Assembly (NCBI RefSeq): GCF_015706575.1 | Contig: NW_024037056.1 | Coordinates: forward strand, 9,065,176 to 9,129,175 | Direction: 5' to 3' | Source of the DNA: Patiria miniata | Lineage: Eukaryota > Echinodermata > Asteroidea > Valvatida > Asterinidae | DNA length: 64,000 nt | Shown: in pieces, positions 46,101 to 55,100 of the stretch | Layout of the letters: each line of letters opens with the position of its first letter | How positions within the stretch are numbered: the stretch's first letter is position 1 | Program-made: the position numbers and the translations under genes | The notes under the pieces: model-generated | The model's input: the letters and a program-made list of their open reading frames with translations, nothing else | Database searches by the model: none | What the model was told of the DNA's origin: nothing

Positions 46101-49100
46101 TTTAGGATTTGAACGGATCTTCATTGCCGATAATTGACATAACATTCCAACGTGACTGGTTGCAATCTTCACCAGTTTTTTTTATTATGCCTTATTAGCA
46201 TCAACGTAGTCTTATAATTATTAGGACGGTTCGGTTGCGGGGAACAGCCAGAAAAACTGCAGCGGTTGCTACAATTTCAATATAGCGCCTCAAACAGGTA
46301 GACCTTAATGACTTGAAAAAAACATCAAGAGAAGTGCCATTTGACCATGAAAATTATTGGGTCTAATTCGGCCGTGGATTGTTTAGAGTGTGTCTTCAAT
46401 ATGGTTAACCGTTTTAATGCTACTTGTGATGTGGACAACTTAACTGCCAGTAACATTAGTAATGCAACTGATGATGCTAGCACAGGTCAAATCTAGGTGA
46501 ATTCAAAATATAGAAACAAGCCTCGAATCAAAAGGAACCAAGATTTCTTCCAAACTACGGTCTGAACTTTGACCTATGTCAGAAGATGTTATCAATGTTG
46601 TGACGTCATCTTGACGTTATCAGGTATCAATAATTACAAGCGATATAAGTTTAATATTGGAATCCATATGATAAGTTCCACTATTACTTTTTAAATGAAT
46701 GCAGTACCAAGTTCATTGTTGGTATCAGTTAAACATTGCCTCGGACAATATTTTGGATTCCTGGGCACAAATCGTTTGACATTGACTTCAAAATTGAATA
46801 CAACGTGAAAATGGCGGCATTATACTACAGACATACAAATTATGGAAGTGTTTGAGGAAGAATGCACAATGAAAGCATCATGACGTCATCGATCGAAAGG
46901 GCGCCCTCTCGAGGCACATCCAGTATTTTTTAAATTTAAATGTTTACCAAATTGCTCATATATTCTTTAAACTACCGCAAATGACTTTAGAAGGTTTCGT
47001 GATCCTTTTTTTCCGTTCTGAAAAGTATTCACACCTTAACTGGGCAATGTCCAGTGCAATGATTGCCTTGCCCGATCACCAACGCGAATATGTAGTCTAA
47101 GTTGGTGATCGGATTGAGCCCGATAACTTACTTCATACAATATTACAATACGCAGTGTTTGAGAGAGAAATTCGGCTTCCTGTCTGTTCTCATTCATGCA
47201 ATACACAGATGGAGAACGAAATGATATTGTATTAAGCTTTTCCCGAAGTGCTGCATCCCTTAGGAATTCCTTGCATGGTGCTTGCTTCCCTCCAACCTTT
47301 GAACTATCATGTTTAGAGAGAAATGTTCATTCCTACCTCCAGTTACCCTAAGTTAATAATACCTACTCTCCTGTAATATCTCTTATAGTCCTACAGTTGG
47401 ATTGGCTTTTAAACTTTCTCGTGGCGAATACATTCAAACATTCAATTACTTTGTTAATCCGTGATTGTTCTTCAGAATCACATGTGGAAGCCGGGATGTG
47501 TATGTTTCTTTGGAAGATAAGCTTCCAAATGACTTCAATAAATTAAATATATCACCCTGACTGTCCAAGATAATATTGATCAAACGGTATCGGTGTATTT
47601 TATCCTATAGTGCTTGTAACTGAAAGCTTAACATGCTGTATCGTTTGTACGTTTTCAACCGCCACAGATACTCAACCACCTGAAATCTCTGGCTGTCCGG
47701 ATGATGTCATCATTCCAGTCATCTCATCGTCCAATCAGGCGTCTCATATCTGGACGCCTCCGATGACCTCTGACAACTCCAATTCTAGCGTCGATGTGAC
47801 ATTCACCTGCCAGGTAACCCCGCCCGGTGAATGTTACCAAGCTGGTCACGGTACATTTCCGGTTGGGATATCTACAGCGAGGTACACAGCTAGAGATCAG
47901 TCTGGGAACGAGAACATCTGCGATTTTAGAATTACAGTTACAGGTATGTGAAAACCTGATGCATTACATTTACTTTTTTTGCTGAACTATAAGGGTATAT
48001 TACAAGTTTTTGTAAAAACATCGTCGTTACAAAACTACAATGAAGACTAAGATCTTATTTATGCTTTCCATTTTCTTTGAAGTCGTGGGAATAACCTGCC
48101 CAAATAATATAACTGCCTTTGCCAGTCCCGGTCTTAACGAAGCCAGCGTAAACTGGATAGAACCAGATCTGACCGGATGGGGTGGACCAACCAACTTTAC
48201 CTCTACTGCCAGTCCCGGTGATCAGTTTTTGATAGGAACTCGTAGAGTTAGCTACCAGCAGCAGTTTCCAATGTATGGCGTGTCTCTTGAATGTTCCTTC
48301 TTTGTGACCATGGAAGGTCAGTAATTTGCTAATCGTGAACCAAACTTTATCAACAGCAAAAATATTGTCTGAAAGCATTGATTCAGCACTATAGTTTAGT
48401 ATGAAATGCAATCATATACGTGTACCTGAGAAGTTAACACGTGATATTATTCATTACAAGTTACTGAGACGTAGTGCACATCTGGTTTTCTTCAGGTCAG
48501 TGTGAATTGGAAACATACGAAGATCTCACGTGGCCGGTGACGTCAGCGGGGTCAACCGCTAAGTCTGTGGAGAGATGTCCCCTCATGACAATGAATGGTA
48601 CAGATTTACAAGGACAATTTATTGGAGTAACATACAAATTGTTAGAGATTAATTTAGCCATTGACATTTAAGCTTCATTTATTAACATTTCTTTAATTAT
48701 ATTATATTATATCGATCTCTTTGTGACAAACAACATACTGCTCAAAACGTCGAGTAAAACCAACTGATACTTATCAGAACCACACAGCTCACCAAGCAAT
48801 GTTATTCCCATGGTGTTACCGCTAGGGCCTAACCTCCTATTAATTGATAATGACCACCATGCAAACCCTTTAAGTCTCATCAATTAAATATGTATTGTTT
48901 AATTGATGTCTACCATTATTATACCATTTAGCCGGTCAACCTCGTGGCGTACGGAACTGTTCACTTGTAGATCCTCCTGTGTACTTCCAATGGGAGGAGT
49001 ATGAACCCAGCAGTTGTGGTGAATATAGGAACGAGGTTACCCTTGCGGACGTCGAGAAGGTAATGCTTTAAGTACTTTAAAGGCAACATAGAAAGAGATT

Positions 49101-52100
49101 GAATGCAAACAACAACAAAATTGTTACAATGTATTTGATTCATTGTAACAATTTTTTTGCATTCATTGTTTATATGACAGTTAAAGATCACATGAGGCAA
49201 TTATTAACTCTTGTTGACTGAATAGGTTTTTTTTTTATTCTTCTAGGTTGAAGTTAGTACAGGAAATGTGGTTGAAGTGGCTGAGTTTCTGGTCAATCAG
49301 ACGTCAGCGTCACCTGAGGATGCAGATGTGGAGGCGGTTTCCAACATTTTGGTGAACATTGTTGGGGCAGGATCAGGAGACGTACAGGTATGTATTATTC
49401 GTCATTTTATATAAATAACTTTACATCACTTTTCAAGGTCAAGGGGCAACATCTTTAAGTGTCTTGGGAACACTCATATGTAAAAGTAATCTCATTAGGT
49501 TGTTGTTGGCCTCCTTGTCTCCTGAGAGACAACTAATATGCGCATGATGTCACTGGTTGGTGGAACAGCGTCTGCTGTGGTTGTATAGAGTCCGATTTTA
49601 GAGTGGTAGTCTCAATGTAAACGCATTCGTCTTTACGTTTAAAATGTCCTTCTGAAGGTTACTGAGTTGGTGTTGGAGAGCGTGAGCAATGTCATAATGA
49701 ACACTCCTGACTCCCAGACTCCCAATATCAATGCTGGTAACTCTTCAGCCATCATCCAGTCCGTAGAGCGTCAGGTCTCCCTGACTCTGAGACAAGAAGG
49801 TCAGGTCAGTATACGTCAGGACACCATTCACGTCGAGGCGGTCAGTCTGGATCCAGTGCAGTCAAGAAATGGACTCAGCTTTGTATCTGTACGACAGCCT
49901 GGACAAGGGTCACCACAAGAGGGTTCACTCGTTGGAACTGAGATCAAGACCTTTATGGATGCTTATGAGATCCCTAAGGGTATTGATGTGGTGGCATCGG
50001 TTCAATTACCACGGAACATCGTTGACTCGATTCGGTCAGCTGACAGTAAGTAGCTTCATCAGCTTTAAACAAAATATATAGTTGCTTTTCTGAAGCATTA
50101 GAAAACTCTCTTGAGGTAGAGTGGGAATGACAAATTCGGAGGGGGGGGGGGGGGCAGGTTGAAGAGGAGGATGGGTTCGGAGACAACCTTATTATAAAAG
50201 CCGTGACTAAGACGGTCTTCACCTTAAAGCCGCCCTCGGGTCGACCTGTGTTTTGCTTATTAAATTGCGCCGCAACGAACGTTGGCTTCAAGCACAAACG
50301 TCATACTCAAGCCTTAATGCTGTAGCAAAATGCAGCTTTAGTGCTCAGTTTTTGGCCCATTTTGCCCTCCATACTTTGGCGTACGTGTTGGAGCTGAGGG
50401 TAACAGACCAGTAAATAAACTTCCATAGACCCCAATGGTAAATGCTCCTACTTCAAAAATTCGGGGAAAATACTCACAACTCTCCAAGGTGTTCGAGACA
50501 CACATCAAATTAAAGCTTATTTCATCATCTTTCATTTTCTTTTCAATTTTTGGGGGTCAACTGATGACTTTTAGGAGAAATTTCCATCTGAAGATGATCA
50601 CCCCTGAAAAAAGTCCTGAAGCCCATCGCCATTTTGAAAAACGATGCCTACACTCCATTGCAAAATAGAGCGCTTTTAGGGTCCAAATTACATCCAAATT
50701 ACACAGAACTGCAAGCTCCCAGTCCTGTGCACGTCTTCCACCCATATTTTTTACAAACCCTCAAGTTCGTGGCCCACAGCATGCTCAAATACTGAAGATT
50801 TTGAGGGCATGCAAATCGTGATTTGGCCGGCGTAGGCAATTTCGGACCGATCTACTGGTCTACACCCTGAGAGAGGGTGCACTTGTGCGCTAGGCGCATT
50901 TTTGGCCAGTAGCGAGCCGGATCGGAGAGTAAGCATCGTCTTAGCTTTGCGTAGTGTGCCATCATGGGCGTCACCAGGATTTTTTCCAGGGGGAGGGCAA
51001 AGCAAATTTTTCCCCCAAAGTCCTTTACTTTTTCCATATATTCTCAATTCATCATTTTTTTCCGAGCGTGAGCAGGGGAGCATTTTCCGTCCCCCCCCCC
51101 CCAAACAAAAAAATATTAACAGCATTATGGCTTCGCACCTCTTTTTTGTTTCTCTTTTTTTTGGGGGGGGGCAACCGCCTTGCTCCCCTCCCCTTGCGTT
51201 CCGTGTCGTTCACAAGCCGTAGTGCTGTCAGGAGAGTCGCGTGGTAAGTTTTAAGATTACCACGCATTGGGACGCGGATTTGGGTCTGTTGGTTAATTGG
51301 ACCATTTGGGGGTAGTAAATTCTCTAGACGGGAGTTCCGGGAAGTAATAGGGTTTAATAATTGTCGATAGATATTCAGAGCACTTAGGCAAGATTTCGTC
51401 TTTTGGATCACTGCCTTAATTGCGATAAATTTAGTTGCTAAGGATTCCCTTGCCTGGCCGGGAACTTAGTGAGCCTAAGGACTTCCCTTAAGGAACTCCC
51501 TTAGTGATTTTGGATTCCCCTCCTTGAACTGAAGAAGTTGCTATCCCTTAGGAGAACTCTCCCCAAGGAGTCCGTGTGGGAAATAAAAAGGGGTCGCTGT
51601 GTGACCCAACACTGTGGAAGTAACTTGGTCTCCTTATCCCTTTTGTGAGTTGGCATTAATTTGTCGTCCCTATAGCCAAATTCTCCCCGGTGTGGTCGTT
51701 ACGCGCGGCGATATACGGTCTCCAAACGAACCACCCCATACAGTATCAGCTGGACTGCCGCTCGCCCTGTCTGGTAGAGGAGCGACGGTTAGCCAAGACA
51801 TAGGGGTTTTTCGCCACAATACTGTCAAATCATGTGATTATGATGGAACAAACGGCATCTCGACACAGAATAATTACAACCATGTTCATGTCACCCACGC
51901 CGCGACGGCGATTCACAATAAGATATACAGATACGCGCACGACATCGAACTCACACAGGTCGATTGAGACGTTGACATTTTGCTATACCAACTTTTGATG
52001 TGTTCGAGCGTCCACTGATGCCGATCGTTTTAATAACTTCCCGTTATACTCAGGTTGCAAAACAAAATTGGCAACTGATATCTTCCCGATGGTCGTAGCT

Positions 52101-55100
52101 CATACGCAGCTAGATCTACAAAGGTTCAGCATCAGCATCAGATGAAAGTCAATCGCCAACTGTTCTAGGTTGTCACATGGTCGACTCGACGGCGGCCTCA
52201 GAGAAATGCTATTGATTTCCGAGATAATTAAATTGTTCAGTTTGTATCAGCCTGGAGATTATATTGCATTAGTTAATCACTCTCCCTGTGTGAATCACTA
52301 TTACCGATGTCATCTTATCAATTTGAATGTAGATAACAGCTCTGTCCAGCTGCAAGTCGGATTCCTTGTCTATGCTGACGACACGTTGTTTCAGTCTGCT
52401 TCAATCAGAGAGTACCAAGGGCAGAATAACTCGACTCGTAAGGTCGCTGGATCTGTCGTCTCACTGACTGTGGAGAATGTTGAACTTGTCAACCTATCCG
52501 ACCCAGTCGTGATTATTTTCAAGGTAGGTTTGTGAATGTTTATGTATAACGGAGTGTAGACTTTCCACAAAATGTGTTTACGATAATGTACCACTGCCCC
52601 AAATACACAGACTTTGATGATTAAAAACCATAAAAAAGATACATTTAGTTGTGTATTTGTTTTAACAGAAGCCTGATAATGCAACGGCTGAAAAGTTGGA
52701 GACGATCCAGTGCGTGTCCTGGAACTTTGAACTTGAAGACAGAGTTGGTGATTGGTCACCAGCTGGTTGCGCACGTGCACAACCGCCAAATGAGCAAGTC
52801 CGATGTGATTGCTACCACGCCACCAACTTTGCCATTCTTGTGGTATGTATTAGAAGCAAAAGTATCACTACGATCCCAGCAAAATATATCTCAAAACTCT
52901 TCATCGTTGTATTTTTCAAAATATGTGTCGATGCGAAATTCAAAATCTCTTATAAAATTGAAATAATGTTTTTCCTTAACCAATTAGCCCCAACCCGTAG
53001 ACTTGAGGACAGGTAGTGAAATAGTAGTGTTTTGTCCGACGAGGCACTAGCACGGCGCTCGCTAGCGCTGTGTATCGTGTTTACATTAATTCCTATCCTG
53101 GCATGACATGTCTAACGACTGGACTAATATGAATTCGGACGGTTATTCATTTATGAGCCCAGCATTGTAAAAATATAATGATGCATGGAACTCCAAACAA
53201 CCCAGGGATTAGCTTTCGTCCTCTCAATCAATCGATTCGTTCCAGGCTGTGTTGCAGGGTGAAGCATTCACCCCTCAAGTCACGCGAACACGCACCGTAC
53301 TTGCACCGAGACGCGCTAATGTCAGGTGTAATATAAATATTCACATCCCCTGATTCCTAGCCAATCAGAGTTTTCCGTCCAAGCATTTTCCATGTCTGGC
53401 GTGCAAACGCGGGTGCAGACTTTTCAAGTCAGTGATTGAAATCCACGTACAACGTACACGCATGTTGGGGCGGAGGATGCAGGGATCTTTCCCGCGTTAG
53501 TCCGTGGGCTATGGGGGGTCCCAGTGCACTCGAACCCACCACCTCTGTTATTATTTTTTTGAGCCTCTGATTTAGCTTAGATGCATTTTCTTAGCACTAG
53601 GGTTGGAAGGGTAAGAAACAAAACGCCATAAACTAAGCATATACCTTGACCGATCTTAATCAAACTAATTTTTATGAATAGCTCTTTTAAATATGTTTGT
53701 CACGAAAACCAACTGTGGGAAGTGGCTTTTAATATGAACAGTAAATTGCTATGTCTGAACATAAGACATTTTCTGATAATCTCCAAAATAAATCTGCATA
53801 TACATTTCGTTTGATTGTAGCGCCCTCTACAGTTAGTTTCTATGACAACCAAAGATTTGTTTGAACGAGCTATTCATAAAGATTGTGTTGAAGTTGATTA
53901 AGATCGATCAAGGTCTGCTTAGGTTTAGGCATCTAAGCTCAATCAGAGGCGGTTCCAATAAGTTGGCTCCTGAGAGAAAGCATCCCTAAATGTTCACAGT
54001 TAACATCTTTTTTTCCTATTGGGGACATGCCAAGGATAACAAAATATCGGTGGCGGGGGGTTGGGGGTGCATTGGGACCCCCCCCCCCCGCCCCCTAGCC
54101 CACGGACTACGTGTTAATATAAACCGCGCGCAACATGTAACCCTGGGACAGTATGCAGTAGTCAACGCCGGTGGTACGCGGCGGCACAGGCGGACTAAGC
54201 CCGAGCAATTACCGATTTGATCTCAAGTCTTCTCGGCCCCCTGCACATGAACTGCTTTTCTCCAAAAAAAGTGAACTATATGCCTTTTTTTGCAGGATGT
54301 TAAGGGTCAGACTCCTGCTAACACTCCTTCTAAGCGAGCACTTGACATCATCAGCAAGGTTGGCTGTGCATTGTCCATCGTAGCTCTGGCTATCACGCTG
54401 ATTATATACTTGGCTGTCAGGTGACTCTAATATACTTTTGATAACGCTATCATACCCCAACCGTTTCCTTTCTCACCATTGAATATTAAGTTGCTTAATA
54501 ATCTGGAAAAAAAACCTACATGGATGCCAAAGCGGTAAGATTTCAGTGACACTGAACAGCGCCCTCTTCATGATACAACGGCAACATGTTAACAAATGAA
54601 GAAATAAATATAACAAAACACTACGATAACCATACGGATCATCTTCATTGGTAATTCTTGAATAGTCATGATTTATACAACAGGTGTATCCAATACTCGT
54701 CCAAAGCTTCGTATTCATCTCTAAGTGAAGAATAATGCTCAAACCACATCCCTGCCACCTGGCCTCATATTACAATTATTCTTTGAAAATCAGATGCATG
54801 CCTTGAACTAACATTAAAGAACCAGCCAAAAACAATGTCGCGACAGTAAATCGTGACGTAATAAACAGGACTTGCGTATACTACACTGCATCGGGAGTCC
54901 TGTTTACCTTAGGCTACATATACCCGAAAATGACAGAAATGTCTTCGAGCATTCCACAACCTCTTTAACTGTTCACTGTCCAGGAAAAACTCTCTATACA
55001 TGTCATTATTCTACTATTACATTTACAATTTCCAACTTTATTATCATTTCAGGAAGCTACGAAGCGGCAAATCTCGTCAGATCTTCATCCATTTTTGCTT

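Noticed and set aside
51614-51967. 117-codon frame as a possible extra exon in the GAIN region
   Set aside because: Exons at 49658-50045 and 52333-52523 join in phase without it and it has no GAIN similarity.
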